This document shows, in pieces, positions 36,119-45,517 of a stretch of 64,000 nt of DNA; the first letter of the stretch is position 1; each line of letters starts with the position of its first letter. Origin of the DNA: Bradyrhizobium sp. Tv2a-2 (GTDB taxonomy: Bacteria > Pseudomonadota > Alphaproteobacteria > Rhizobiales > Xanthobacteraceae); NCBI RefSeq assembly GCF_000472425.1, contig NZ_AXAI01000001.1, positions 632,768 to 696,767 of the forward strand, in the 5' to 3' direction. The position numbers and the translations under genes are program-made. The notes beneath the pieces were generated by a model. That model ran no database searches, was not told the origin of the DNA, and was given only the letters and a program-made list of their open reading frames with translations.

Positions 36119-37273
36119 ATGTCAACCACGTCCTATGTCCCTGAACAACAAGCAAAAACCGGGTCTCGCCTGTCCCAGCGGACGATCAGGCTGACGGCAC
36201 TCGTGCTGGCGCTGACCGCGGGTATCGCCGCTGCTGCCGACCTTGGCTACGGCTATGTGACCACCGGCCGCTACCTGCAGACGACCGATGACGCCTATGT
36301 CAAGGCCGACTCCACCATCATCGCGCCCAAGGTGTCCGGCTACATCGCCGAAGTCACGGTTTCCGACAATCAGCCGGTCAAGGCCGGGGAGCTTCTGGCC
36401 CGCATCGACGACCGCGATTTCCGAGCCGCGCTGGACCAGGCCCATGCCGATGTCGCGGCATCCGCGGCCGCCGTGAGCAATCTCGATGCGCAAATCGAAC
36501 TGCAACAGCCGGTCATCCAGCAACAGGAGGCTGAGGTCACGGCGGCGGAAGCCAACCTGCAATTCGCCCAGCAGGAGCGCACCCGTTATGACGATCTGAT
36601 GAAGAGCGGATCCGGCACGGTGCAGCGGGCACAGCAGACCGACGCAGCACTGCGCGCCAGCGACGCGCAATTGCAGCAGGGCAAGGCGGCACTGATTGCG
36701 GCGAAGAAGAAGCTCGAAGTGCTCGACACCCAACGCGCACAGGCGGTCGCGCAGCGTGCCCACGCTCGCGCAGTCGAACAGCAGGCGGCGCTGAACCTGT
36801 CCTACACGCAAATCACGGCGCCGGTCGACGGCACGGTCGGGGCGCGTTCGCTCCGGGTAGGCCAGTACGTACAGGCGGGAACGCAGCTGATGGCGGTGGT
36901 GCCGCTGGAGGCGGTCTATGTGGTGGCGAACTACAAGGAGACCCAACTCACCCATGTGCGCAACGGCCAGCCGGTGGAGCTCGTCGTCGACAGCTTTCCG
37001 GGCCACAAGCTGCGTGGGCATGTCGACAGCCTGTCGCCGGCAAGCGGGTTGGAGTTCGCGCTGCTGCCGCCCGACAACGCCACCGGCAATTTCACCAAGG
37101 TCGTGCAGCGCGTTCCGGTCAAGATCGTGCTCGACGATCAGAGCCTGACCGGCCTGCTGCGCCCAGGCATGTCGGCCGAGCCGACCATCGACACCAAGGC
37201 GACCGTGCTTGCCGAGCGCGAGCGCCACAGCCAGCTCGCCGCCAATCCGGCGCAAGTCCGCCGGGGCAGCTGA
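36119..37273 (+). CDS. HlyD/EmrA-type membrane fusion protein
   Basis: 384 residues: one N-terminal membrane anchor (about 20-40), biotinyl-lipoyl-like halves (TDDAYVKADSTIIAPKVSGY and QITAPVDGTVGARSL) flanking a coiled-coil hairpin (about 90-220), and a beta-barrel domain. It links the inner-membrane transporter to the outer membrane. ATG 36119 follows GGAGAGTGCC. Operon with the MFS pump downstream. Confidence 0.9.
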   Translation: MSTTSYVPEQQAKTGSRLSQRTIRLTALVLALTAGIAAAADLGYGYVTTGRYLQTTDDAYVKADSTIIAPKVSGYIAEVTVSDNQPVKAGELLARIDDRDFRAALDQAHADVAASAAAVSNLDAQIELQQPVIQQQEAEVTAAEANLQFAQQERTRYDDLMKSGSGTVQRAQQTDAALRASDAQLQQGKAALIAAKKKLEVLDTQRAQAVAQRAHARAVEQQAALNLSYTQITAPVDGTVGARSLRVGQYVQAGTQLMAVVPLEAVYVVANYKETQLTHVRNGQPVELVVDSFPGHKLRGHVDSLSPASGLEFALLPPDNATGNFTKVVQRVPVKIVLDDQSLTGLLRPGMSAEPTIDTKATVLAERERHSQLAANPAQVRRGS

Positions 37274-37395
37274 ATTCCGGCAGCGAATCCGGCGGCACAT
37301 CTTCAATCGTCGCCGGATAATCCTTCCACTGCTTCTCCGATTATCAAAACAGTTCGTTCAATCCATCTTCCTCGCGAGACCGAGAGGAGAAAGTC

Positions 37396-39018
37396 ATGAC
37401 TACGCTCCAGGCGACCCTGACGACATCCGGCGAGACCCGCCAGGTCCAGCCCCCGGCGGCGGCCGCACCGACCTCTCACGTGTCCGCCAAAACCTGGATC
37501 GCCGTGACCGGCGCCACGCTCGGCGCGTTCATGGCGATCCTCAACATCCAGATCGTGAACGCCTCGCTTGCCGACGTCCAGGGCGCGATCGGCGCGGGCA
37601 TCGATGACGGCGGCTGGATCTCGACCTCCTATCTGATCGCCGAAATCGTCGTGATCCCCTTGAGCGGCTGGCTCGCGCAGGTGTTCTCGATGCGCATCTA
37701 TCTCCTGACCAATGCGGCACTGTTCCTGGTGTTCTCCGCGAGCTGCGCGCTGGCGCATGACCTGCCGCAAATGATCGCAATTCGCGCCGTCCAGGGGTTC
37801 ACCGGCGGCGTGCTGATCCCGTTGGCTTTCGTGCTGATCATCACCCTTCTGCCGAAGAGCAAGCAGGCGATCGGAATGGCGATGTATGCGGTGTCGGCAA
37901 CCTTTGCGCCCGCGATCGGCCCCACCATCGGCGGCTATCTGACGGAGAACTGGGGCTGGCAGTACATCTTCTATGTCAACCTCGTGCCCGGCGCAGTGAT
38001 GCTCGCCATGCTGTTCTTTTCGCTGGAGCCGAAGCCGATGAGGCTTAACCTGCTCCGCGAGGGCGACTGGCCGGGCATCATTACCATGGCGATCGGACTG
38101 TCCGCGCTGCAGACCGTGCTGGAAGAGGGCAACAAAGACGACTGGTTCGGCTCGACCTTCATCGTTCGCCTCTCCATCATCGCTGCCGTGGCGCTCGCAC
38201 TGTTCCTGGTCATCGAGCTGACCTCGACAAAGCCGCTGTTGAACCTTCGCCTCCTGCTGCGCCGTAATTTTGGCTTTGGCACCTTCGCCAACTTCCTGTT
38301 CGGCTTTGCGCTCTACGGTTCGGTGTTCATCCTGCCGCAATATCTGTCGCGCGTTCAGGGCTACAATGCGGAACAGATCGGCATGGTGCTGGCATGGACC
38401 GGCCTGCCGCAACTGGTGCTGATCCCGCTCGTGCCGGGGCTCATGAAGCGGCTCGATTCGCGCCTCCTGATCGTGCTCGGCTTTGCGTTCTTCGCCGCAT
38501 CCAACTTCATGAATATCACCATGAGCGCCGACTATGCCAACGAGCAGCTGTTTTGGCCCAATGTGGTGCGCGCGATCGGCCAGGCGCTGGCGATGGCACC
38601 GCTGTCGGCGGTTGCGACGGCCGGCATCGAGACCGAGAATGCCGGCTCTGCGTCCGCGCTGTTCAATATGATGCGGAACCTCGGCGGCGCCGTCGGCATC
38701 GCGTTGTTGCAGACCTTCCTGACCAAGCGGGAGCAATATCACTCCAACGTGCTCACCCAATCGGTCTCTCTGTTCGAACAGGCAACTCGCACCCGGCTGG
38801 AACAACTCACGCAATATTTCATGAATCACGGCGTTGCCAATCATACCGATGCGCTCAATCGTGCCTATGTTGCCGTTGGCCATGTCGTACAGAAGCAGGC
38901 TTTCATCCTCGCCTTCAGCGACACCTTCTATCTGCTTGGTGTCGGACTAATCATTGCCCTGATCGCGAGCCTGCTCCTGAAGAAGCCGGACCATGTGAGT
39001 GCCGGCGGAGCCCACTAA
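37396..39018 (+). CDS. DHA2-family (EmrB-like) MFS drug efflux transporter
   Basis: 540 residues with 14 predicted membrane segments, typical DHA2 length; motif C-like region GPTIGGYLTENWGWQYIFY near residue 175. Together with the fusion protein it should export hydrophobic toxicants by proton antiport. ATG 37396 follows GAGGAGAAAGTC. 122-nt gap to the preceding gene and 31 nt to the next. Confidence 0.9.
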   Translation: MTTLQATLTTSGETRQVQPPAAAAPTSHVSAKTWIAVTGATLGAFMAILNIQIVNASLADVQGAIGAGIDDGGWISTSYLIAEIVVIPLSGWLAQVFSMRIYLLTNAALFLVFSASCALAHDLPQMIAIRAVQGFTGGVLIPLAFVLIITLLPKSKQAIGMAMYAVSATFAPAIGPTIGGYLTENWGWQYIFYVNLVPGAVMLAMLFFSLEPKPMRLNLLREGDWPGIITMAIGLSALQTVLEEGNKDDWFGSTFIVRLSIIAAVALALFLVIELTSTKPLLNLRLLLRRNFGFGTFANFLFGFALYGSVFILPQYLSRVQGYNAEQIGMVLAWTGLPQLVLIPLVPGLMKRLDSRLLIVLGFAFFAASNFMNITMSADYANEQLFWPNVVRAIGQALAMAPLSAVATAGIETENAGSASALFNMMRNLGGAVGIALLQTFLTKREQYHSNVLTQSVSLFEQATRTRLEQLTQYFMNHGVANHTDALNRAYVAVGHVVQKQAFILAFSDTFYLLGVGLIIALIASLLLKKPDHVSAGGAH

Positions 39019-39049
39019 CCCTGAACCGCAAAAGCAAGGAGAGACGACC

Positions 39050-39511
39050 ATGAAGCCCCGCATGAATTTCTACCAGGCTGCACCCGAAACCATCGACGCC
39101 CTCAATGCGCTCGAGACCAAGGTGGCATCGAGCGGACTCGAACAGTCGCTGATCGAGCTGGTCAAAACCCGGGCTTCGCAGATCAATGGCTGCGCCTTCT
39201 GCATCAACATGCACACCCAGGATGCGCGCAAACACGGCGAGACCGAACAGCGTCTCTATCTGCTGAATGCCTGGCGTGAGGCGCCCGTTTATACCGAGCG
39301 CGAGCGCGCAGCATTGGCCTGGACGGACGCGGTGACGCAGATCTCGGAGACGCACGCGCCCGACGACATCTATCAGCAGGTTCGCGCGCAATTCTCCGAG
39401 GCCGAGACGGTTAACCTCACGATGCTGATCGCGACCATCAACGCCTGGAACCGGCTTGCGATCTCCTTCCGCGCCATGCCGCCGGTGAAGAAGGCCTCAA
39501 GCGCCGCGTGA
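39050..39511 (+). CDS. AhpD-like carboxymuconolactone decarboxylase family protein
   Basis: 153 residues, all helical, with the redox motif CAFC (about residues 48-51) followed by INMHTQDAR, the AhpD/CMD pattern. Such proteins carry peroxidase or disulfide-reductase functions. As third gene after an efflux pump it suggests the inducer also causes oxidative or electrophile stress. ATG 39050 follows AAGGAGAGACG. Confidence 0.88.
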   Translation: MKPRMNFYQAAPETIDALNALETKVASSGLEQSLIELVKTRASQINGCAFCINMHTQDARKHGETEQRLYLLNAWREAPVYTERERAALAWTDAVTQISETHAPDDIYQQVRAQFSEAETVNLTMLIATINAWNRLAISFRAMPPVKKASSAA

Positions 39512-39542
39512 GGCTTGAGGTTGGCCGCGAGCCCCAGACGCG

Positions 39543-40484
39543 TCAGCCGCCCCGTGCGCGGGCAAGCGTCTCGGAAGGCGTTTCGCCGAACAGCGTCCGG
39601 TAGCTCTGGGAGAAATCGCCGAAATGCCAGAAGCCGAAGGCAAGGGCTGCGGCCTTCACGCTTTGGGTGCCGGCGCGAAGCTGCTGGCGCACCAGCCAGA
39701 GGCGCCGCAGCCGTAAATAGCGGTGCAGGCTCATGCCGCTATATTGCAACACCGCGTCGTGGATGGTGCGCACCGACAAGCCGAGCTGCTTGGCGAGATC
39801 ACTGGAATAGATCGGGTGCCCGATGCTGTCTGCCAGGATGGCGCGAATGTCCTGGAATATCTTGAACTGCCTGAGCGTGTTCGCGCGGGCGGCCCACTTC
39901 GAAGGAATGACATCGGCAAACGCGGCATCAATTCCCGAAAACAGCGACTCGCGAATGGCGGGGCCGATCTGGTGCTGCTCGGCATCCGGCGCAGGTGGCG
40001 AGACAGACATGATTTCGCGGACCAGCGCCTGCAACCAGCCATAGGCCCATGGCGAGGTCTCGAAGATACGGAAATTCGGACCGGAATCTGGCCAGCCGCG
40101 GTCGTCGACCTGCGGCGTGAAGACGATCGAGGCGTATTCCCGCCCGACGCGCTCGACGGTCGTATATGCGGCACCATTGCTGCCGATCACGATAGCCGAC
40201 GGCACCTCGTCCACGCCGTTGAAGCGGATCGGCATGCCCTCGTCCATGGTAAACGCCACCACCGTGCAATCGGGCGCGAACTGCCCGTCGGTGATCCTTG
40301 GAAACGACTTGACGAGATTGATGGAGCAGCCGGGCAGATTCAGGATGATCTGCTCGGCCGAGATGGTCCGGACCAGCGGCGTGAAATCCACGTTGAGGTT
40401 TCGCACCGAGCTTCGAAACTCATCAACGTCGGAAAACCTAAAGACTTGTGGTGCCAGCAAGGGCTGGCCCGAATTGCTTTTCAT
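39543..40484 (-). CDS. AraC-family transcriptional regulator
   Basis: 313 residues: an N-terminal cupin-like/ligand region of unknown specificity and a C-terminal double helix-turn-helix (LAKQLGLSVRTIHDAVLQYS .. ALAFGFWHFGDFSQSYRTLF). Convergent with the efflux operon. The target is not evident; its own upstream region is AT-rich. Confidence 0.87.
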   Translation of the reverse strand: MKSNSGQPLLAPQVFRFSDVDEFRSSVRNLNVDFTPLVRTISAEQIILNLPGCSINLVKSFPRITDGQFAPDCTVVAFTMDEGMPIRFNGVDEVPSAIVIGSNGAAYTTVERVGREYASIVFTPQVDDRGWPDSGPNFRIFETSPWAYGWLQALVREIMSVSPPAPDAEQHQIGPAIRESLFSGIDAAFADVIPSKWAARANTLRQFKIFQDIRAILADSIGHPIYSSDLAKQLGLSVRTIHDAVLQYSGMSLHRYLRLRRLWLVRQQLRAGTQSVKAAALAFGFWHFGDFSQSYRTLFGETPSETLARARGG

Positions 40485-40788
40485 TGAACTTCAGAATTGA
40501 CGAATTTCAGGACTAAAGGATGTCAGGACCGCTTGGATGTCTCCATCTAAATGGCGGTAATATAGTAGCTGGATCACGCTAATGGCGGCAAAATTACCTT
40601 ACCGTCTAACGAACCGATCGGTATCTAGGCACGGTCGGGCGTATTGCACACAACATTTACAATCGTCTGCCCGCTCCTTTTGCCGAATTTCGATACAGTT
40701 TTGGCAATTTGAATAAAGTCCCTTAATTCTTCCCGCGTGAAATCCCGGGGTTGAGACCCGACTAATTTCATTCGCCGTTTGCCAGGCC
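40485..40788. other. AT-rich intergenic region between divergent genes
   Basis: 304 nt of markedly lower GC than the surroundings. Contains the perfect palindrome ACCGATCGGT (40612-40621). No ORF resembling a protein was found; promoters for the AraC gene and the DUF2336 operon should be here. Confidence 0.45.
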
Positions 40789-41901
40789 ATGACAGCCGTT
40801 GCTTGCTCCGAACTCATTGCTGAGGTCGAGCTCATCGCAAAAAGCGGAACGCCCGAGCGGCGCGCACGCATGCTGCGAGGGCTTGCCGACCTGTTTCGGT
40901 TATCCGCGGGGCAGCTGCAGCCGGCCCAGATTACCGTTTTCGACGATGTGCTGCTGCGGCTGATCGAGCGCAGCGATGCGCGCACGCTTGCAAGCCTCAG
41001 CGCGACTCTGGCGGGCCTGGAGCCTGCGCCTGCGGAAACCGTGCGCCGGCTGGCGCGCCATGAGGACGACGCGGTCGCCGCGCCAGTGCTGGCCCGCACG
41101 GTCTCGCTTGCCGACGACGATCTGGTGCAGATCGTCTGCGAGCGCGGCCAGCGGCATCTGCTGGCGATCGCCGGGCGGGCGTCGCTCAGCGCGGACATCA
41201 CCTCGCTCGTGCTCAAGCGCGCCGGCAAGGACACCGCGCGGGCACTTGTGAAGAATCCCGGGGCACGCTTCACCGAAAAGGCCTATGCGATGCTGATCGG
41301 CATCGCCGAGCGCGACGAGACCGTGGCGGAAGCGGCCGGGCTGCGCCCCGACCTGCCCGCGACCCTGCTCGCTGAATTGCTGGCCAAGACCACGGATACG
41401 GTGCGAGCCCGCCTCCTGAAGGCGGCGCCGGCGGCGTTGCGCGAGAAAATTCAGGCCGCGATCAATGCCACGGCCGCGGGCCAAGCGCCGCGCGAGGCAA
41501 GTGCGCCGGTCGACTATGCGGACGCGCTTCGCATGGTCGAAGGGCTCAACCGCATCGGCAAGCTCAACGACTCCACGGTCAACCGCTTCGCCATGCGGCG
41601 CGAGCTGACCAACGTGATCGCCTCGCTCGCGGTGCTGTCGGGCGCCAGCGTCGAGGCGGTCGAGCCGCTCATGGAGGACGCGCGCTGCGAAGGCGTGATC
41701 ATCGCCTGCCGCGCCGCCCGCCTGAACTGGCAGACCGCCGCATCGGTGCTCAACAATCGCCGCGCGGCCAAACCGTCAAAAGAGCAGCTTGAGATGGGCA
41801 GGGAGATGTTCGAGACGCTCTATATCTCGTCTGCTCAATACACCATGCGCTTCGAGCCGCCGGTGCCCACATCGGCAGGACTCGTCAGGGAGGCCAACTG
41901 A
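40789..41901 (+). CDS. DUF2336 helical-repeat protein
   Basis: 370 residues of HEAT-like alpha-helical repeats matching DUF2336, a family found mainly in alphaproteobacteria and often near motility or c-di-GMP genes. No enzyme motif or membrane segment. Stop and the next start overlap (TGATG), coupling it to the PilZ protein. Function unknown; a protein-interaction scaffold is an inference. Confidence 0.78.
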   Translation: MTAVACSELIAEVELIAKSGTPERRARMLRGLADLFRLSAGQLQPAQITVFDDVLLRLIERSDARTLASLSATLAGLEPAPAETVRRLARHEDDAVAAPVLARTVSLADDDLVQIVCERGQRHLLAIAGRASLSADITSLVLKRAGKDTARALVKNPGARFTEKAYAMLIGIAERDETVAEAAGLRPDLPATLLAELLAKTTDTVRARLLKAAPAALREKIQAAINATAAGQAPREASAPVDYADALRMVEGLNRIGKLNDSTVNRFAMRRELTNVIASLAVLSGASVEAVEPLMEDARCEGVIIACRAARLNWQTAASVLNNRRAAKPSKEQLEMGREMFETLYISSAQYTMRFEPPVPTSAGLVREAN

Positions 41902-42215
41902 TGTTGAAGGGCGAAAACCGCAAGACAAACCGCGTCCGGTTCGATCACAAGCACGCAGTCAACCTGATGGGCGTCGACGGCACCTGGCGGCGCAGTTGCG
42001 TCCTGCTCGACATCTCCGCGACCGGCGCCAAGATCGAGGTCGAAGGCACGATCGACGTGCTGCAGGCGAAGGAATTTTTCCTGCTGCTGTCGTCCACCGG
42101 GCTCGCCTTCCGGCGATGCGAACTGGTGTGGATCGATGGCTCCAACGCCGGAATCCGTTTCGTCAAGGCGAAGCTTGGCAACAAGAAAGCCGAAAGCAGC
42201 GAGAGGGCGCAGTGA
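41901..42215 (+). CDS. PilZ-domain c-di-GMP receptor
   Basis: 104 residues, a single PilZ domain. Both binding elements are intact: RxxxR as RKTNR near the N-terminus and DxSxxG as DISATG near residue 35. It should change partner activity on binding c-di-GMP. Its gene overlaps the DUF2336 gene and is 106 nt before an HD-GYP gene. Confidence 0.88.
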   Translation: MLKGENRKTNRVRFDHKHAVNLMGVDGTWRRSCVLLDISATGAKIEVEGTIDVLQAKEFFLLLSSTGLAFRRCELVWIDGSNAGIRFVKAKLGNKKAESSERAQ

Positions 42216-42321
42216 CGCTTTCGACCATGCGGGCTGGTTCGGTTAACGGCCGTCGGGGACGGCATTCCGGCAGACGACGCGTGCCCGCACGCCGCGACGA
42301 TCAAACAGGCCATCCGCGCTG

Positions 42322-43371
42322 ATGCCGGTTCACGTTGTTGCCGATGATCCCGCGAAGCTGGTTTCGGTTCGCAAGCTGCTCGAACCGAGATTCGCGGTCA
42401 CGTCCGAGCTGCTCCGCGGAGCGAGCGTGCAGCGCGGCGATGTCACGGCGCTCGTCATCAGGGCGGACCTGCGCACGCTCGAAAACATCCATGCGCTGAA
42501 GAAGATCATTCGCGCCTTGAGCAAGGTGAGAAAGCGCGTCTTTCTGGTCGACGCCACGGCGCATCTGCATGTCAGCCAAGCCTACGCGCTCGGCGCGACA
42601 CGTGTGTTGCTGGGCCCGCTTGATCGAACCACGCTGTTCGCAGAGCTGAGCGAGCCCGTTGCCGGCGGCGAAGCCGCGGCAGGCCAGGGGCAAGGGTCTC
42701 AGGTCGCAGCCGCCGTGGGCGAAGCCGCGCTTGCCTCGATGTTCACCGCGGTCGCAACCGGGCTGCCGATCGACATCCAGAGCGCCAGAAGCGCCGGCAG
42801 CCATATCGCCGACTCGATTGCCGAAACGGGGCTTGCCGACTGGCTCACCACCGTTCGCCGTCACCACGAGGGCACGTATCAGCACTGCCTGCTGGTGACG
42901 GGCATCGCCGTCGATTTTGGTCTCAGCCTCGGCGTTACGAAGGCCGACATCGAACGGCTCTATTCGGCCGCGATGTTTCACGATGTCGGCAAGGCCAAGA
43001 TCCCGCTCGAGATTCTCGACAAGCCCGGAAAGCTCGACGACCACGAACGCGCGCTGATCGAAACTCATCCCGTCGCCGGCTATGAGGTGCTCAAGAACAA
43101 CAACCAGGTCAGCCCTGAAATTCTTGATGCCGTGCGGCATCACCACGAATATCTCGACGGCAGCGGATATCCCGACGGCCTGAGCAATGGCCGTATTGCC
43201 GACATCGTCCGCATTCTCACCATTTCGGATATTTTCGCTGCCCTGATCGAGAATCGGCGCTATCGGTCGCCGATGTCACGCGAGGATGCCTACGGCATTC
43301 TGAAGGGCATGCACGGGAAGCTGGAAAAGCCGCTGGTCGCCGCGTTCAGGGATGTCGCGCTCAACAGGTAG
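42322..43371 (+). CDS. HD-GYP phosphodiesterase with receiver-like N-terminal domain
   Basis: 349 residues. The first ~110 look like a receiver (Rossmann-like alternation) but lack the usual acidic pocket and phospho-Asp context, so probably a pseudo-receiver. The C-terminal HD-GYP domain has HDVGK (about 218) and HHHEYLDGSGYPDG (about 272), a full active site for hydrolysing c-di-GMP. Same operon as the PilZ and DUF2336 genes. Confidence 0.9.
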   Translation: MPVHVVADDPAKLVSVRKLLEPRFAVTSELLRGASVQRGDVTALVIRADLRTLENIHALKKIIRALSKVRKRVFLVDATAHLHVSQAYALGATRVLLGPLDRTTLFAELSEPVAGGEAAAGQGQGSQVAAAVGEAALASMFTAVATGLPIDIQSARSAGSHIADSIAETGLADWLTTVRRHHEGTYQHCLLVTGIAVDFGLSLGVTKADIERLYSAAMFHDVGKAKIPLEILDKPGKLDDHERALIETHPVAGYEVLKNNNQVSPEILDAVRHHHEYLDGSGYPDGLSNGRIADIVRILTISDIFAALIENRRYRSPMSREDAYGILKGMHGKLEKPLVAAFRDVALNR

Positions 43372-43389
43372 CGCTTTCGCACCCCGCCC

Positions 43390-43887
43390 CTATATCACGA
43401 CCGGCACATCCGGCAGCTCGTTGGGACGCGGCGCTTGCGGCGGGAAATGTTTTGCGAGTTCCTGCGAGACCGCTTCGATGCCCTTGACCACGCCGGCCTC
43501 GAACTGGCCGCGGCGAAACTCCGCTTCCATGTCGTGGCAGATGTTTTCCCAGCCCGCGTGCCCGACATGGATGTCGATGCCGCGGTCGGCGACGATCTCG
43601 ACCCTGTGATCGGCGAACAGAAGATAGATCAGGACGCCGTTGTTAAGCTCGGTGTCCCATATCCGCAGATGCGAGAAGACGTCCAGTGCCCGCTCGCGTG
43701 CCGTCTGGTCGCGTAACAGCGCCGCGCCGTCCAGCGCACCCTCGACCGCGAAACGCATCTGCCCCGAATGCGTCGCCTCGCCCGCCGCAATGGCCTGCTC
43801 GATACGCGCCAGCACGGACCGGTTGAAGACGCGCCGCGCCTGCCAATGGTGCACGACCAGGTGCTTGCCGATGCGCTTGATGCCCAT
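43390..43887 (-). CDS. TPM-domain protein
   Basis: 165 residues with a TPM domain (LRIWDTELNNGVLIYLLFAD, then HRVEIVADRGI), the same fold as the second protein of this operon but without signal peptide or membrane segment. TPM proteins are linked to photosystem II repair in plants and to uncharacterised envelope roles in bacteria. Last gene of the lemA unit, 12 nt after the previous stop. Confidence 0.8.
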   Translation of the reverse strand: MGIKRIGKHLVVHHWQARRVFNRSVLARIEQAIAAGEATHSGQMRFAVEGALDGAALLRDQTARERALDVFSHLRIWDTELNNGVLIYLLFADHRVEIVADRGIDIHVGHAGWENICHDMEAEFRRGQFEAGVVKGIEAVSQELAKHFPPQAPRPNELPDVPVVI

Positions 43888-43899
43888 GGTTGTTCGAGC

Positions 43900-44769
43900 C
43901 TACCAGCTTCCCGACGCGCCGCCACCCCCGAAACCGCCGCCGCCGCCGGAAAACCCGCCGCGGCTGAAGCCGCCACGGCCTCCCGAGTAACGGCCGCCGG
44001 ACCAGCCGACCGGACCCGCGCCGATGAACGGCGAAAGGCCGCCGAACATCAAGGCGAAAACGAACACGGCGACCCCGACCAGGGCCGACGCGGCCAGCGA
44101 GCCGACGAACAGCCAGACCAGAAATCCGGCCAGGCCGCCGGTCGCCACGGAACCAACCATCCTTCCCAGCGCGCTCCGCAGGACGCCCGCGATCATGAAT
44201 CCGAAGATGAGAACGAACGGATTGAATAGATCGAAAGATTGTCCGCCGCCCGTATTCTGCCAATGGGACGGCTCCGGCGCCGGGAGCTCTTCGCCGTCGA
44301 TCAGGCGGACCATCCGGTCGACGCCGGCGGAGATGCCGCCGGCGAAATCGCCGGCCCGGAATTTCGGCGTGATGGCTTCATCGATGATCCGCTTGGTAGT
44401 GAGGTCAGTGAGGCTGCCTTCGAGCCCGTAGCCGACCTCGATGCGCAGATGGCGGTCGTTCTTGGCGACGACGAGCAACGCGCCGTCGTCGATCCGTCGT
44501 CGCCCGATCTTCCAGGCATCCGCGACGCGGATCGAGAACTGTTCGATCGTTTCCGGCTGCGTCGTCGGCACGATCAGGACCGCGACCTGGCTGCCCTTGC
44601 GCCGCTCGAGGTCCTGAAGCTTTTGCGTGAGCGAAGCGATGTCGCTTGCCGGGAGCGTACCGGTCTGGTCGACCACGCGGCCGGTCAGCGGCGGCACCGG
44701 GACGTCAGCCGCGGCCGCGCCGGCCCAGCACAACAGCAGTGCAAGCAAGATGGTCCTTGTCGCGCGCAT
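43900..44769 (-). CDS. Exported TPM-domain membrane protein (YgcG-like) with Gly-rich tail
   Basis: 289 residues: a signal peptide ending AAAADV, a TPM domain (GRVVDQTGTLPASDIASL .. GYGLEGSLTDL), two membrane segments (about 200-245) and a C-terminal tail very rich in Gly with Ser, Arg and Phe. This layout is the YgcG type, usually paired with LemA. ATG 44769; the open frame further upstream is antisense noise. Confidence 0.85.
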   Translation of the reverse strand: MRATRTILLALLLCWAGAAAADVPVPPLTGRVVDQTGTLPASDIASLTQKLQDLERRKGSQVAVLIVPTTQPETIEQFSIRVADAWKIGRRRIDDGALLVVAKNDRHLRIEVGYGLEGSLTDLTTKRIIDEAITPKFRAGDFAGGISAGVDRMVRLIDGEELPAPEPSHWQNTGGGQSFDLFNPFVLIFGFMIAGVLRSALGRMVGSVATGGLAGFLVWLFVGSLAASALVGVAVFVFALMFGGLSPFIGAGPVGWSGGRYSGGRGGFSRGGFSGGGGGFGGGGASGSW

Positions 44770-44798
44770 CGCGGCCGGTCCGATTTTTGGCGGCCCGG

Positions 44799-45413
44799 CT
44801 ACTTGGCCGGCGCCGGCGCGGCCGGCCGATTGAAGTCGACCTTGGGCGCGCTCGAAATCTCCTTCTCGTTGTCGACCGTGAAATTCGGCCTCGCCTTGTA
44901 GCCGAACGCCATCGCGGTGAGGTTGGTCGGGAAGGAGCGGATGGTGGTGTTGAAGTCCTGCACCGCCCTGATGTAGCGGTTGCGCGCCACCGTGATGCGG
45001 TTTTCGGTGCCTTCGAGCTGCGCCATCAGGTCGCGGAACAGCGCGTCCGATTTGAGCTGCGGATAGTTTTCGGTGACGACGAGCAGCCTCGAGAGCGCAC
45101 TGCTCAGCTCGCCCTGGGCCTGCTGGAATTTCTGGAACGCGGCGGGATCGTTGAGCACCTCCGGAGTCGCCTGGATGCTGCCGACTTTGGCCCGCGCATT
45201 GGTGACCCCGAGCAGCACGTCCTGTTCCTGCTGCGTGAAGCCTTTCACCGAGTTGACGAGGTTGGGCACGAGATCGGCGCGGCGCTGATACTGATTGACC
45301 ACCTCCGACCAGCTCGACTTTATCTGCTCGTCCTGGCTCTGGATGGCGTTGTAGCCGCAATTGGTGAGGCTCAAGGTGGCAAGCGCCGCGAACATCGTGA
45401 ATAATTTGCGCAT
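44799..45413 (-). CDS. lemA: LemA-family lipoprotein
   Basis: 204 residues: a signal peptide with lipobox LTNCGYN (Cys about residue 19), then the helical LemA domain (WSEVVNQYQRRADLVPNLVN, then VKGF). The C-terminus is Pro/Ala-rich. ATG 45413 follows GGGAGGTTTCG. LemA proteins face the periplasm; function is unsettled. Co-transcribed with two TPM genes. Confidence 0.9.
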   Translation of the reverse strand: MRKLFTMFAALATLSLTNCGYNAIQSQDEQIKSSWSEVVNQYQRRADLVPNLVNSVKGFTQQEQDVLLGVTNARAKVGSIQATPEVLNDPAAFQKFQQAQGELSSALSRLLVVTENYPQLKSDALFRDLMAQLEGTENRITVARNRYIRAVQDFNTTIRSFPTNLTAMAFGYKARPNFTVDNEKEISSAPKVDFNRPAAPAPAK

Positions 45414-45517
45414 CGAAACCTCCCGGTACGATGCCTTCGAATCTACCAGAAAGGGATTCTCAGGTAAGCGACGAAAAAGCGCTATCGGCGGCAATTTTGG
45501 GCCGGATTCTCCCTGTC

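Noticed and set aside
40612..40621. ACCGATCGGT palindrome resembling a TetR-type half-site pair
   Set aside because: Too short to be significant and no TetR gene is nearby.
42212..42322. 36-codon Arg-rich frame exactly coupled at both ends (GTGA with PilZ, TGATG with HD-GYP)
   Set aside because: The frame is already open through the PilZ gene as an out-of-frame shadow, so its openness means little, and the peptide has no recognisable features. The double overlap may be chance.
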